This document shows positions 45,994 to 55,806 of a DNA stretch of 64,000 nucleotides, piece after piece. Below the pieces are notes generated by a model. That model searched no databases. It was not told where the DNA came from and saw only the letters and a list, made by a program, of their open reading frames with translations. Position 1 is the first letter of the stretch. Each line of letters opens with the position of its first letter. The translations under genes were made by a program, and so were the position numbers. Origin of the DNA: JAFGNB01 sp050304135 (lineage in GTDB: Bacteria; Fibrobacterota; Chitinivibrionia; Chitinivibrionales; Chitinispirillaceae); NCBI GenBank assembly GCA_050304135.1, contig JBNLDC010000008.1, positions 124,001 to 188,000 on the forward strand, written 5' to 3'.

Positions 45994-47178
45994 CTACCAC
46001 TTCTTCAACTGAGAAAGTACCGCAGAAACCTTCGCGTATGATTCGCTCTTTTCGGCTACCTGAATAACGTACCATTTATGAATCAAACTGAGCAGCGACA
46101 AGAGTACAAAGCCACCGAAGAACGAGAGCATACAGAAGATCATTCGCTTCGGTCGACTGCGTTTCTGCGGAGGCTTCGCGTATTCAAGGACGTTCACCGT
46201 AGGAGTGTTGTTGGCCTCGGAGAGACGTGCCTGCTCATAATTCTGGAGCAGAAAAGCATGGAGCATTTCCTGAACCTTTACGGCCCGCAGCAGATAGGTG
46301 TATTCAATACCGAGGCGTGGCGCATCCTTAAGAGAGATGATCAGTTCCCCGCTGCCGCTGTCGAGGTAATGGGACATACGCTGTTGAAGCACCCCGCGTT
46401 CACGGCGAAGTTCGCGTACTTCGTAGCTGCCCGCTCCGTACCGGTTTTTTAGAAATTCCAGATTGATATCGCTGCTGAGAATCTGCGCCTCCACTTTCGA
46501 CAGGGCGTCAATCGAGGCACCGACCTGCTTTTCAAGGTCAATATAGTTGTGCTCCTGCTGAAAATCGGCAAAACGCTGATGAGCACTGTCCATGGCTGCC
46601 TTTACGATAGCGACACGCCGCTCAAAAAACTGCCGGGTGTTCCGGGCGTTGTTCCGTGAAATTTCCGAATTGATTGAATCGAGTTCGCCAATGAGATAAT
46701 TAAGCAACTCCGCTGAAAACCCGGGGTTTTTATCGGTAAACGAAAGAGAAAGATTCTTCAGGTCGGTTTCGGTGACGCTGAAATCCTTGTTGAATCTACG
46801 GATTACATCTTCAATGTAATACTTTTTCTTTTTATGAAACTTGTAGCGCGTGATCAGATCATATTTGTCGATAGCTTTTTCCGCCAGGCGGCGGCTTTCC
46901 AGTATCGAAAGAAGCTGATCGTTGTCGGAACCACCGTCCAGAAAATCAAACGATTTCATCATATTAAGCGGCAGATCGCCGAGGACCGAACTCATTGGAT
47001 TATTCATCGACATCCCGCTCGAAGGAAGCAGTACCGCCTGTGCCGTAAAGTATTCCGGCAGAAGCAGTACGGTAACAACCGCGGCAACCGATATGAACGC
47101 CATACCACCGATAAGAAACTTTTTGTACTCCAGCAGCAGCAACAACAAATCAACGATACTTATCTTTTTCTCCTGCAT
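45994..47178 (-). CDS. wzz: Wzz-type polysaccharide chain-length determinant
   Basis: 394 residues. Two transmembrane helices (~20-42 and ~345-365) flank a long periplasmic coiled-coil region (~160-300, RNNARNTRQFFERRVAIV and KVEAQILSSD). The second helix is preceded by a Pro-rich stretch, YAKPPQKRSRPKR, as in Wzz proteins. No C-terminal tyrosine kinase domain is present, so it is a Wzz/PCP-1 type rather than Wzc. AAAGGA sits five bases before the ATG. First gene of the wzz-wzy-wzx unit. Confidence 0.9.
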   Translation of the reverse strand: MQEKKISIVDLLLLLLEYKKFLIGGMAFISVAAVVTVLLLPEYFTAQAVLLPSSGMSMNNPMSSVLGDLPLNMMKSFDFLDGGSDNDQLLSILESRRLAEKAIDKYDLITRYKFHKKKKYYIEDVIRRFNKDFSVTETDLKNLSLSFTDKNPGFSAELLNYLIGELDSINSEISRNNARNTRQFFERRVAIVKAAMDSAHQRFADFQQEHNYIDLEKQVGASIDALSKVEAQILSSDINLEFLKNRYGAGSYEVRELRRERGVLQQRMSHYLDSGSGELIISLKDAPRLGIEYTYLLRAVKVQEMLHAFLLQNYEQARLSEANNTPTVNVLEYAKPPQKRSRPKRMIFCMLSFFGGFVLLSLLSLIHKWYVIQVAEKSESYAKVSAVLSQLKKW

Positions 47179-47605
47179 AGTATCCTTTCATGCGGAAATC
47201 CTTACAACTTTTCCAAAAATACTTTAGTCGGTTCGAAAACGTACTCCTTATAAGATGACAAATGAAATACACGGGTTACTTGGAGGTAAAAACAGGCACC
47301 GTACAGAAAATCCGGCGACGTCAACCCCATGCATACGGTTATATCACAGCAATCCTCTAACAAAAGATGCGTTTCGGACAGACACTATATAAACATAATC
47401 GTTTAAAATAACATTTCAGTGATGCAATAAATACTCAAATTAACGGAAAAGTAAGAACACCTGTTTTCTGATGATTGAGGATATGGTCGCAGGGATACAT
47501 AAGGCAGTACAATGCCTCAGTCGAAAGATGACCAAATTTTTTGCTACTAATAATAATTGATCCCAAGTGTGCAGGACTCATGAGAAACAATTAACTTATT
47601 TAAAT
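47179..47605. other. Intergenic, 427 bases, no gene seen
   Basis: Moderately A+T-rich. It separates wzz from the 3' end of pyrF, both on the minus strand, and so should hold the wzz operon promoter. No ORF, hairpin with T-run or repeat was found. Confidence 0.5.
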
Positions 47606-48319
47606 TTAACTAGTTACATCGTTGAAAATGATCTCCGCCGCATGTCCGGGATCGTCCGCGCCGGTCACGGCACGCCCGATAACCAGCACCGTAGCACCGT
47701 CCTGAGCAGCCTGCCTGGGTGTTGCAACCCGCTGCTGGTCATGCGCATCACTGCCTGCAGGTCGTATCCCGGGCGTTATCACTTCGAACCCTGCAGGGAG
47801 AACTGGGGTAACTACCGAAAGATCTGCAGCGGAACAAACTATTCCGTTAATCTTAGCATCAACAGCGAGTTGTGCCAATTTACGAACATATTTTTCAGGA
47901 CTCATATCTACCGCGAGTTCACTTCGCAGTGTCGCTTCTCCTATGCTGGTCAAGAGCGTTACCCCGATAATCGCCGTCACGGCAGCGGGATGTTCATTTT
48001 TTGCCGCAACAGCTGCTTTCATCATTGCACTGCCGCCCTGTGTATGAATTGTCAGATACTCCACACCAAGATCCACTGCACTGTGCACCGCCTTTGCGAC
48101 AGTATTTGGAATATCATGGAGCTTCAGATCGAGAAAGATCTCTTTTCCCGCCGAGCGGACCAGATCGAGAATCGGCGGACCGAATCGGACAAACTGCTCG
48201 AGTCCTATTTTATAGACGTGAATCCATTGGCTGGTGGCACCGATAAGAGCTGCGATACGCTCCCTCTCGCTGATATTATCGAGAGCAAGCGCCAGTTTGG
48301 GAGATGTTTTTATAGTCAT
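47606..48319 (-). CDS. pyrF: Orotidine 5'-phosphate decarboxylase
   Basis: 237 residues, group I length. The N-terminal LALALDN, the catalytic DLKLHDIPNTV (Asp-Lys-Asp tetrad partner), and PGIRPAGSDAHDQQRVATP phosphate-binding loop are visible. It performs the last step to UMP. Start at 48319 gives the family N-terminus; a longer in-frame extension would be non-homologous. No ribosome binding site is evident before the ATG, and an A+T-rich 417-base gap lies upstream. Confidence 0.95.
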   Translation of the reverse strand: MTIKTSPKLALALDNISERERIAALIGATSQWIHVYKIGLEQFVRFGPPILDLVRSAGKEIFLDLKLHDIPNTVAKAVHSAVDLGVEYLTIHTQGGSAMMKAAVAAKNEHPAAVTAIIGVTLLTSIGEATLRSELAVDMSPEKYVRKLAQLAVDAKINGIVCSAADLSVVTPVLPAGFEVITPGIRPAGSDAHDQQRVATPRQAAQDGATVLVIGRAVTGADDPGHAAEIIFNDVTS

Positions 48320-48736
48320 AGTGTAAAAATGGTCAAAAACCGATACCGTTTCAAGCCTTGTTTCTCTGCTGTTTAATTTCTCCTTCTGCAAGCCAGCTGG
48401 AGAACCCGCACATTCGGGTGAAACCGTTCGAACAACAAAAATAACAGGAATGCCGCTTGTAGCTGATATTTTTACAGTAGATATTACAAAAAACCATTTA
48501 ATAAATTGATTTTTAGATAATTATTGCATCAAAACCCTCTTTCTGTAAGGGTCGTGAATTGATCATATATTTAACTAATTATCAATATGTTAGTACTGTT
48601 GATCTCCAATTACCTGTCGTCTGATAATAATCCTTCTGAACCAGGTGGAAACTTCCGGAAATAAAACAAATAGAATTCCCCCCGGTACCTGATTTATTTT
48701 TTGATCCTTCAACCATCTTTGAGGAGTGCACTCTTT
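48320..48736. other. Intergenic, 417 bases, divergent promoter region
   Basis: Divergent gap between pyrF and the YchJ-like gene, with A+T-rich stretches near 48480-48600. No gene or known riboswitch is visible. Confidence 0.5.
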
Positions 48737-49225
48737 ATGGAACTCTGTCCCTGTGGATCCCAGGTCGCCTTCTGCGAATGCTGTGAACCGATTATTACCG
48801 AATCAGCAAAAGCCGCCACCGCTGAAAAGCTTATGCGGGCTCGGTATACCGCCTATGCGAAAACCGCCGTTTCGTTTATCCTCTCATCGACCTTCGAGGA
48901 AAAACGGAAGGAATGTGACGAATCGGCGATCCGCTCCTGGTCTGAAAATTCCACCTGGCACCAGCTGGAAATTCTCTCCACGGAAAAAGGTACTGCAGAG
49001 GACGATGAAGGTCAGGTTGAATTCGTCGCTCACTTTTCAGAAGGCGGTATCCGGAAAAATTACCATGAAAAGGGGATTTTCAAAAAAGTGGACGGTAACT
49101 GGCAGTATGTTGACGGAGAAATTCAGAAACAACAGCCCTTTACCCGTTCCGACGAAAAGATTTCCCGCAACGCACCCTGCTCCTGCGGCAGTGGAAAAAA
49201 GTTTAAAAAATGCTGCGGAAAATAA
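48737..49225 (+). CDS. YchJ-family SEC-C motif protein
   Basis: 162 residues. N-terminal metal site CPCGSQVAFCECCEP, a central NTF2-like domain (~30-130) with LMRARYTAYAK and STWHQLEIL, and a C-terminal SEC-C motif APCSCGSGKKFKKCC. SEC-C binds zinc and appears in SecA and unrelated proteins. The function of YchJ is unknown. ATG 48737 is the start at which the SEC-C motif begins; GAGGAG lies about ten bases upstream. A nine-pair hairpin overlaps its stop codon (49210-49235). Confidence 0.85.
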   Translation: MELCPCGSQVAFCECCEPIITESAKAATAEKLMRARYTAYAKTAVSFILSSTFEEKRKECDESAIRSWSENSTWHQLEILSTEKGTAEDDEGQVEFVAHFSEGGIRKNYHEKGIFKKVDGNWQYVDGEIQKQQPFTRSDEKISRNAPCSCGSGKKFKKCCGK

Positions 49226-49439
49226 CCCGCAGCATCCTCCATCTTCCGCCCCTCAGCCGCGCATGTTTTCCTTGCCATGTGACGGTTTGATATATATGAT
49301 AGAATACCTTATTTAATTTACGGTAACCGGAGTCTTTTTCGACCCTCTCCGATTTTACCCGAACACCGGTGCTGCAGTGGTGCTGTACCTAACACCGGCA
49401 CGATCCTGAAAGTACCCGGAAACCAGCAAGGGCAGTGCA

Positions 49440-50375
49440 ATGGTAAAGTCTATCCGGCAGAAATCCTTCGGCGGAAATCCTGACGTGCTGGACGTTGACA
49501 GCTGCAAATGGATTGCTCGGCGCGCACACCCCGGCCCGCTTTTCCTGTTGCACAAACACATTGCCGACCTCACCATCATTATCCTGTTCACCTTCATGGT
49601 AGCCGTTTCCGCCCCTGCCGACCGTGCCGGAAGTAAAAAACCGTTCAACCCGGGCCTGCTGATCTATTCCGCAGGATCATGGATGGTTTACAGCGGGAAA
49701 CCGGCACCGTATACCTTCAACAAGTTTACCCGGACGCTCTACTATCAACTGTTTACTCTCTCAGGGATGGCCAAAATACCTCTGGATCTCACCATTCCCA
49801 ATACCGGTACCGCACCACGAATGTGGTTCGGCGATTTTGATTTCTACTTTGGAAAGCGTTTCGGTTGGATCGAACCGAGAATCGGTTTTGAGCTTCCTCT
49901 CGGTTACGCGTTAGACAAAGGCTGGAAAAAACAGGCCTGGATCGGCAGCAACAATATCCGCCTGCAAACCGGGTTCAGTATCAGCAGAACTCATTTCGAG
50001 ACCATCGGTCTGCCGTTCGGTGCGGAGGCAATGCTATCGGTGGCGCTAACCGACAACAACGCCCGCTACGAACGGGGAAGTATCGGCACACAGCTCTATA
50101 TAAAAACTAGTCGCAAATTTTCGAAAAAAGTAACCGGAGGAGGGGAACTTGCCGTGTACGGTAAATCCGGTGTACCGACATGGAACCGATCAACCAGAGA
50201 GACCGGTTTTACTCTGCTGCCGGCGGTTTTCGGTATGTATCGTACCGGAAAAAGGATGTATCTCGGCACCAAGTTCGGGTTCGGTCCCTCGTTTAATTAT
50301 CAGAGTGAAACCGGTCGGATCAACCACCGGAGCAATGCCATGGATTGCGGAATAAGCATTCAGTATTATCCATAG
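49440..50375 (+). CDS. Probable outer-membrane barrel protein
   Basis: 311 residues as given. A hydrophobic stretch (ADLTIIILFTFMVAVSAPAD at ~42-61) is followed by beta strands with alternating aromatics (WFGDFDFYFGKRF, IGSNNIRLQTGFSIS) ending near the C-terminus in a strand with Tyr-Tyr-Pro. If the hydrophobic stretch is a signal peptide, the real start may lie nearer it, for example a TTG near 49545, though that has no ribosome binding site. Function not recognised. It precedes the sensor kinase gene with a gap of 143 bases. Confidence 0.55.
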   Translation: MVKSIRQKSFGGNPDVLDVDSCKWIARRAHPGPLFLLHKHIADLTIIILFTFMVAVSAPADRAGSKKPFNPGLLIYSAGSWMVYSGKPAPYTFNKFTRTLYYQLFTLSGMAKIPLDLTIPNTGTAPRMWFGDFDFYFGKRFGWIEPRIGFELPLGYALDKGWKKQAWIGSNNIRLQTGFSISRTHFETIGLPFGAEAMLSVALTDNNARYERGSIGTQLYIKTSRKFSKKVTGGGELAVYGKSGVPTWNRSTRETGFTLLPAVFGMYRTGKRMYLGTKFGFGPSFNYQSETGRINHRSNAMDCGISIQYYP

Positions 50376-50518
50376 CCTTCACGGATTTTATGAAGCATCA
50401 GGAGCACTTGCAAAGTTATCTCAATCATGTCATACTTACGTGCAGTCTGCAGCAGAGGGAATATCCACCTATCCATCGAATACTACCTATACTGTAACGT
50501 ATTTTAATATAAAGTATT

Positions 50519-51799
50519 ATGACAATAGAATCGATTATATCAACCAGCCTTGTTTCCGGTTTAATCCTTTCCGGATGGGCACTCTATTTCCTGCATTTTC
50601 ATCGGCAGCATTCGCACAGGAAAAATCCATCCCGAAACCAGGCGGAGAATACACCAGCAGGAGACACCGAAAAGCTCGAAATAAGTAAAAAAGAACTGGA
50701 ACTGGTTTTCGATGCGATTCCTGAGCAGGTATACATTATTGATCGGGACTTCACGATTCTACGAGCCAATAAAAGTTTTTCACAGTTCGTTATTCAACCG
50801 GTAAAAAGGATTCCTGGAAACCGCTGTTTTTCACTGCTGTGGAACAGAGAATGCAACTGCGCAGATTGTCCTGCAACAACCACCTTTGATCAGGGGATGC
50901 CGATAATAAAAAAATTGCTTTCCCGATCAGGAAACAATGACGTTAAATATTATGAGATGAGCACTTTCCCGGTTATCGACAATTCGGGTAGAACAATACA
51001 TGTCATTGTTTTCACAAAAGATATAACCGATGAAAAACAGATGACCGAGCAGATTATCCGTTCTGAAAAACTGGCGAGTATCGGCAATATGACCGCCGGT
51101 GTCGCACACGAAATGAACAATCCACTCTCAGGAATCAGCGGCAATGCAACCAATCTGTTGCGGATGCCTCAGAAATATGGTCTAAATGAAAAGGGCATCA
51201 GCAGAGTGACGACGATACTGAACAGTGCGGCCCACGCCACTGCAATCATGAATGATCTGCTCCATCTTTCAAACCGCCCTGAACAAACCAGTATACTTGT
51301 TAATATCAATGCACTGCTGGCAAAAACCGCAAATGCTGTCTATCTCGATGGTTCACAGGAAATTAAGCGCTCGTACCGACTCGATGAGCAGCTCCCTCCG
51401 GTTCAATGTGATCCCTCCAAGATTCAGCAGGTTATCATTCACCTTGTCACCAATGCAATCCTTGCGATAATCGACAAAAAAAGTACTCTGCAGAATGACT
51501 CTCCTTATAAAGGCCACATTGTATTGTCTACACAAAAATCTAATAATCAAGTACTTATTAATATTTCTGATAATGGTATCGGGATTTCCGATGACGCCCG
51601 TTTGAAAATTTTTGACCCCTTTTTCAGCACACGACCTACCGGTCAGGGAACCGGTCTCGGGTTGAGTGTTTCCACAAAAATCATTGAACAACACAGCGGA
51701 AAAATCTTTTTCGAAACAATAAACGATATCACGCAATTTTCAATTCTGCTGCCGTTTCAGCAGACCGGCCCTGAGATTGCGGGATATGTAACGAAGTGA
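50519..51799 (+). CDS. PAS-containing sensor histidine kinase
   Basis: 426 residues. One N-terminal transmembrane helix (~8-26), a PAS domain at ~58-175 with Cys-rich CNCADCP (Cys112, 114, 117 plus 103), a HisKA dimerisation helix with phospho-acceptor His197 in AGVAHEMNNPL, and a HATPase_c with DNGIGISDD and GTGLGLSVS. The Cys cluster could bind Fe-S, metal or sense redox; it is typical of a PAS subset. It lies seven bases before the response regulator, so the two are a pair. No strong ribosome binding site precedes the ATG. Confidence 0.9.
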   Translation: MTIESIISTSLVSGLILSGWALYFLHFHRQHSHRKNPSRNQAENTPAGDTEKLEISKKELELVFDAIPEQVYIIDRDFTILRANKSFSQFVIQPVKRIPGNRCFSLLWNRECNCADCPATTTFDQGMPIIKKLLSRSGNNDVKYYEMSTFPVIDNSGRTIHVIVFTKDITDEKQMTEQIIRSEKLASIGNMTAGVAHEMNNPLSGISGNATNLLRMPQKYGLNEKGISRVTTILNSAAHATAIMNDLLHLSNRPEQTSILVNINALLAKTANAVYLDGSQEIKRSYRLDEQLPPVQCDPSKIQQVIIHLVTNAILAIIDKKSTLQNDSPYKGHIVLSTQKSNNQVLINISDNGIGISDDARLKIFDPFFSTRPTGQGTGLGLSVSTKIIEQHSGKIFFETINDITQFSILLPFQQTGPEIAGYVTK

Positions 51800-51806
51800 G
51801 TCACTA

Positions 51807-52730
51807 ATGGCTGAAGAACAAAAAAACACCGGCCCGTACAGGATTCTCATCGTCGACGATGAAAAGGCGATCCGAATGATGCTGCTTGATTATCTGGAAA
51901 ACAGTTACGAAATCATAACGGCTGAAACCGGTGAGGAGGCACTGTCCATACTCGCCGGAAACAGCTTTGATCTGGTTATTTCCGATATCAACATGCCCGG
52001 AATGAGCGGACCGCAACTGCTTTCAGAAATACGTTTGAAGTATCCGGGGACCAAAACGGCTCTTATCACCGCCTATAACGTTGACGAATACATCAAGACC
52101 GCTAAAGAGTACTCCATTACTAACATTATACCTAAAACCGTTCCCTTCAATTTCGCCGAGCTTGATTTTATCGTGTACGGACTGGTGTCCGGTGAAATCT
52201 TCGGACTTGCCCGATACCTTCTGGAAAAGAGAACTATCCTCGAAAACCATGTGATAACATCGTCTGCGGATGCACGTCGGATACAAAACCATCTAATTGA
52301 ATTGTTTGAATCGAAATTCGGCACCTCCGGCGACATGAAGCTGATTCTCGATGAAATCATCACCAACGCCATGTATCATGCACCCACGCTCTCCGACGGA
52401 ACGGAAAAATATCAGGAATTCAATGATATTGAACTTGAACCGCATGAATACATCCATATTGAATGCGGCTATGATGAGGAAAAATATGCGGTTGCGGTAA
52501 CCGACCGTCAGGGAAGGCTCACCAAGGAAACCGTACTCTATAAAATTGAGCGGCAGATAACCGGCGAAGGCCTTCTGGACGATTCGGGAAGAGGTATTCA
52601 CATGAGCCGTCTGTTCGCCGACAGAATGATCATCAATATTGATCCGAATAACAAGACTGAGGTCATACTCATTAATTATTTTTCCAACAAATACCGCGGG
52701 TACAAACCCCTCTATATCAACGAACTCTGA
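51807..52730 (+). CDS. Response regulator with GHKL ATPase-type output domain
   Basis: 307 residues. Receiver domain ~12-125 with phospho-acceptor Asp60 in VISDINMPGMSG and Lys near 114 (IIPKTVPF). The rest is a GHKL/RsbW-like domain: N-box ILDEIITNAMYHAP and GRGIHMSRLFADRMIIN, so output is probably anti-sigma/serine-kinase type rather than DNA binding. No helix-turn-helix seen. It follows the sensor kinase by seven bases and precedes speD by 164 bases, suggesting co-regulation of the polyamine genes, which is inference. Confidence 0.85.
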   Translation: MAEEQKNTGPYRILIVDDEKAIRMMLLDYLENSYEIITAETGEEALSILAGNSFDLVISDINMPGMSGPQLLSEIRLKYPGTKTALITAYNVDEYIKTAKEYSITNIIPKTVPFNFAELDFIVYGLVSGEIFGLARYLLEKRTILENHVITSSADARRIQNHLIELFESKFGTSGDMKLILDEIITNAMYHAPTLSDGTEKYQEFNDIELEPHEYIHIECGYDEEKYAVAVTDRQGRLTKETVLYKIERQITGEGLLDDSGRGIHMSRLFADRMIINIDPNNKTEVILINYFSNKYRGYKPLYINEL

Positions 52731-52894
52731 TACCCGCCGTATTCGACCGGAACGTGGCACCACCGGCAGATGCCGTCCACCACGCGCCAATAAGCACCGA
52801 AGAAGGCGGAGTACGGATCTGACCATTTCCACGTACAATCTACTCCCACTGTGATCGGATCTCAACTACTTTCCGGAAAGACTGGAGGTGAACG

Positions 52895-53674
52895 ATGATA
52901 AATCGTTGCCGCGGGCGTAAAATCAAGCTGAAAGGCTTCAACAATCTTACCAAGTCGCTCAGCTTCAACATTTACGATATCTGTTACGCCCGTTCAAAGG
53001 CTTCGCAAATCGATTATCTGGAGTACATCGACGAAGTTTACAATTCCGACAAACTGCGTTCCATCGCCGAAGAAGTCACCAACATTATTCAGGCTAAAAT
53101 AGTCAACATGTCCTCGCAGGATTACGATCCCCGCGGAGCATCGGTAACGGTGCTCATCAACGAGGGGCATCACCCCCGCGACCCCGACCTCCTCGGGCAT
53201 CTTGACAAAAGTCACATCGCCGCCCACACGTATCCGGAAAACAATATCGATACCGGTATCGCCACTTTCAGAGTGGACATTGATGTTTCGACCTGCGGTA
53301 CAATCTCTCCGCTGCGCGCACTCGATTTTCTGATCGACAGTTTCGAATCCGACGTGGTACTGATGGATTATAAAGTACGCGGATTCACCCGGGATGTCAA
53401 CGGACGGAAAATCTACATCGACCACGATATCTCCTCAATTCAGGATTACATCTCCGATGAACTTCTGGAAAAGTACACGGCCTACGACATCAATATTGTT
53501 TCCGATAATATTTTTCACACCAAAATGACTCTCAAAAACCTCAAACTCGAAAACTATCTTTTCGGCCCCGACAGCGGGTTGCTGAAAAAAACTGAACGCG
53601 CCCGCATCAGAACGCTGCTGCGCAAAGAGATACAGGAGATATTCGAATGTCGAAATCTATACGACCGGGAGTAG
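52895..53674 (+). CDS. speD: S-adenosylmethionine decarboxylase (E. coli type)
   Basis: 259 residues. Pyruvoyl-dependent enzyme: the self-cleavage site is Lys105-Ser106 in HLDKSHIAAHTYPE, giving a pyruvoyl group from Ser106. Two-subunit class 1 proenzyme length. It supplies decarboxylated AdoMet, the aminopropyl donor. AGGAGGTGA-like site (GGAGGTGAACG) precedes the ATG. Its 3' end overlaps speE by 28 bases, so translation is coupled. Confidence 0.93.
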   Translation: MINRCRGRKIKLKGFNNLTKSLSFNIYDICYARSKASQIDYLEYIDEVYNSDKLRSIAEEVTNIIQAKIVNMSSQDYDPRGASVTVLINEGHHPRDPDLLGHLDKSHIAAHTYPENNIDTGIATFRVDIDVSTCGTISPLRALDFLIDSFESDVVLMDYKVRGFTRDVNGRKIYIDHDISSIQDYISDELLEKYTAYDINIVSDNIFHTKMTLKNLKLENYLFGPDSGLLKKTERARIRTLLRKEIQEIFECRNLYDRE

Positions 53675-54618
53675 TCGCCATCCCCCATGTCGCCCGGAAA
53701 CGGCGACTTTTTTTTGAAACACTCAATCCGTTTTTCGGCTTTTTTTATACGGTCAAAAAAAGCATCCGGAAACTGCGGACCGCCTATCAGCAGATTGAAC
53801 TGATAGAAACCGACGAATTCGGAAAAGTGCTGCTCCTCGACAATATCACCCAGTTGGGAGAGAAAAACGATCAGAGTTACCATGAGCCGATGGTGCATCC
53901 GGCGCTCTGCAGCCACCCCAAGCCGGAATCGGTACTGGTTATCGGTGGCGGTGACGGAGGAATCCTGCGTGAGGTCTTCAAACATCCGGACGTGAAAAAG
54001 GTGCATCTTGTGGAACTCGACGTGGGTGTGGTCAACTTCGCGAGAAAACACCTCGCCACCTTCCACGATAACGCCTTTGACGATCCGCGGCTGGAACTCT
54101 CCATCGCCGACGGACGCACCTTCGTGCAGCAACACAAGAAGGCTTTCGATGTTATCATTATGGATATGACCGATCCGTTCGGGCCATCGAAAATGCTCTA
54201 TACCGCCAATTTTTTCCGCCTGATAAAAAAAGCGCTCCGAAACGACAACGGCTTATTCGTCATGCACAGTGAATCTCCGGTATCTCGTCCGGTCGCTTTC
54301 GGTTGCATCAACAAGACCCTCAGATCGGTGTTTCCCGAAGTCTCGTTGCTCTATCTGTATATTCAGATGTACGGTGTTCTATGGTCTATTTCCGTCTGTT
54401 CACCTTCCATCGATATCGCGAAATCCTCTTCGGCAACCATCAACCGGAGGCTCAAACGAAAAAAAATTGAAGGATTGCAAGTATACAACGGTGCAACACA
54501 CCATGCCATGATGACCCCGTTCCCTTTTATCACCTCTGTTTTGCGGCAACCGGCACGGATTATAACCGATCAGCGTCCTGATTTTCCGGATGATTTCATC
54601 TCCGGAAAGGATACCTGA
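53647..54618 (+). CDS. speE: Aminopropyltransferase (spermidine synthase-like), first copy
   Basis: 323 residues. N-terminal ~50-residue extension, then the putrescine-binding gate-keeping region DQSYHEPMVHPAL, the AdoMet-binding VIGGGDGGILREV, and the catalytic IIMDMTDPFGPSKML. Transfers the aminopropyl group from decarboxylated AdoMet to an amine. The N-terminal extension and a basic internal stretch (RRLKRKKIE) distinguish it from the second copy. Overlaps speD by 28 bases and the PLP decarboxylase region closely, so it belongs to the same operon. Confidence 0.92.
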   Translation: MSKSIRPGVVAIPHVARKRRLFFETLNPFFGFFYTVKKSIRKLRTAYQQIELIETDEFGKVLLLDNITQLGEKNDQSYHEPMVHPALCSHPKPESVLVIGGGDGGILREVFKHPDVKKVHLVELDVGVVNFARKHLATFHDNAFDDPRLELSIADGRTFVQQHKKAFDVIIMDMTDPFGPSKMLYTANFFRLIKKALRNDNGLFVMHSESPVSRPVAFGCINKTLRSVFPEVSLLYLYIQMYGVLWSISVCSPSIDIAKSSSATINRRLKRKKIEGLQVYNGATHHAMMTPFPFITSVLRQPARIITDQRPDFPDDFISGKDT

Positions 54619-54625
54619 TCACGGT

Positions 54626-55726
54626 ATGGACTTTCCATCAATAAACGAGCTTGTCGCGCAGCACGGAACACCGACGCTGTTTCTCTCCGAAAACCGGCTG
54701 CGTGAAAATTATCAGCAGCTGCACGCCGCACTCCCCGGGGTGATCCTATACTATGCCGTCAAGTCGAACGCAACTCCGGAACTCATTTCGGTCCTGTCCG
54801 ACGAAGACAGTTGCTTTGACATCTGCACTAATGGTGAAATTGATATCATTAAAGGATGTGGTGTTACCGCCGACCGGTGCATCCACACCCATCCCATAAA
54901 ACGCGACAGCGACATCACCTATGCCCTGCAGTACGGTGTCACCACCTTTGTTGCGGATAACGAGCACGAACTCGCGAAGTTCGTGCCCTACAAGGACCGG
55001 GTCCGTATTCTCATCCGCATGAGCATCCAGAATCCCGGCTGCCTTGTCAACCTTTCCCATAAATTCGGTGTCGCTCCCGAAAAGACCTGGGCACTGATTC
55101 GAAAAGCGCACAAACTGGGCCTCAATGTTGCCGGCATCAGTTTTCATGCCGGATCACAGAATGAGAACGCGCTCAAATATATTGAGGCGCTTGAATACTG
55201 CCGGGATATCTACCGGAAGGCAGCGCTGCGCGGCATCAACTTCGATACCATCGATATCGGCGGCGGATTCCCGATCAGTTATCTCACCTCGGTTATTCCG
55301 ATGGTACAGTTTTGTCAACCGATCAACGAGTACCTGAACCGGTTCTTCTCAAGTTACATCATCATCGCCGAACCGGGACGGGTCCTGAGCGGCCCTTCCA
55401 TGATGCTTGCCACCCGCGTTATGGGAAAATCACTCCGCAACGGCGTTTGGTGGTATTATCTTGACGACGGCATGTACGGTTCCTTTTCGGGAAAAATGTA
55501 CGATCATGCCGATTATCCGATGTTCGTTGACCGGGAAGGACCACGTCACAACTCGGTGCTCGCCGGACCAACGTGTGATTCAATTGACGTTATCTACGAG
55601 AATATCAGTCTTCCACGCCTGGAGATCGGCGATCTACTGGTTTTTGAATCAATGGGAGCATACACTTCGGCAAGTGCGTCGAATTTCAACGGATTTCCCA
55701 AGGCGAAAATTGTCCTTGTCAACTGA
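54626..55726 (+). CDS. Group IV PLP decarboxylase, ornithine decarboxylase-like
   Basis: 366 residues, alanine racemase fold. PLP-Lys46 in LYYAVKSN, Gly-rich SFHAGSQNE, DIGGGFP, EPGRVLSGP, and active-site Cys317 in AGPTCDS of the partner subunit. It probably converts ornithine (or lysine/arginine) to the diamine used by the aminopropyltransferases; specificity cannot be read. ATG 54626 gives the usual start, though its SD is distant (GGAAAGG); an in-frame ATG at 54590 overlaps speE by 29 bases. Confidence 0.9.
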   Translation: MDFPSINELVAQHGTPTLFLSENRLRENYQQLHAALPGVILYYAVKSNATPELISVLSDEDSCFDICTNGEIDIIKGCGVTADRCIHTHPIKRDSDITYALQYGVTTFVADNEHELAKFVPYKDRVRILIRMSIQNPGCLVNLSHKFGVAPEKTWALIRKAHKLGLNVAGISFHAGSQNENALKYIEALEYCRDIYRKAALRGINFDTIDIGGGFPISYLTSVIPMVQFCQPINEYLNRFFSSYIIIAEPGRVLSGPSMMLATRVMGKSLRNGVWWYYLDDGMYGSFSGKMYDHADYPMFVDREGPRHNSVLAGPTCDSIDVIYENISLPRLEIGDLLVFESMGAYTSASASNFNGFPKAKIVLVN

Positions 55727-55806
55727 GGGACAGACGATTACATCAGACTGCAGACACGAAACTGCTGCGGTAAAACGACATCTGCTTCAATTACAGTGAG
55801 GTTTTC

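Noticed and set aside
49210..49235. Nine-pair hairpin across the YchJ-like stop codon
   Set aside because: The stem is real, but it overlaps coding sequence and lacks a T-run, so it is not called a terminator.
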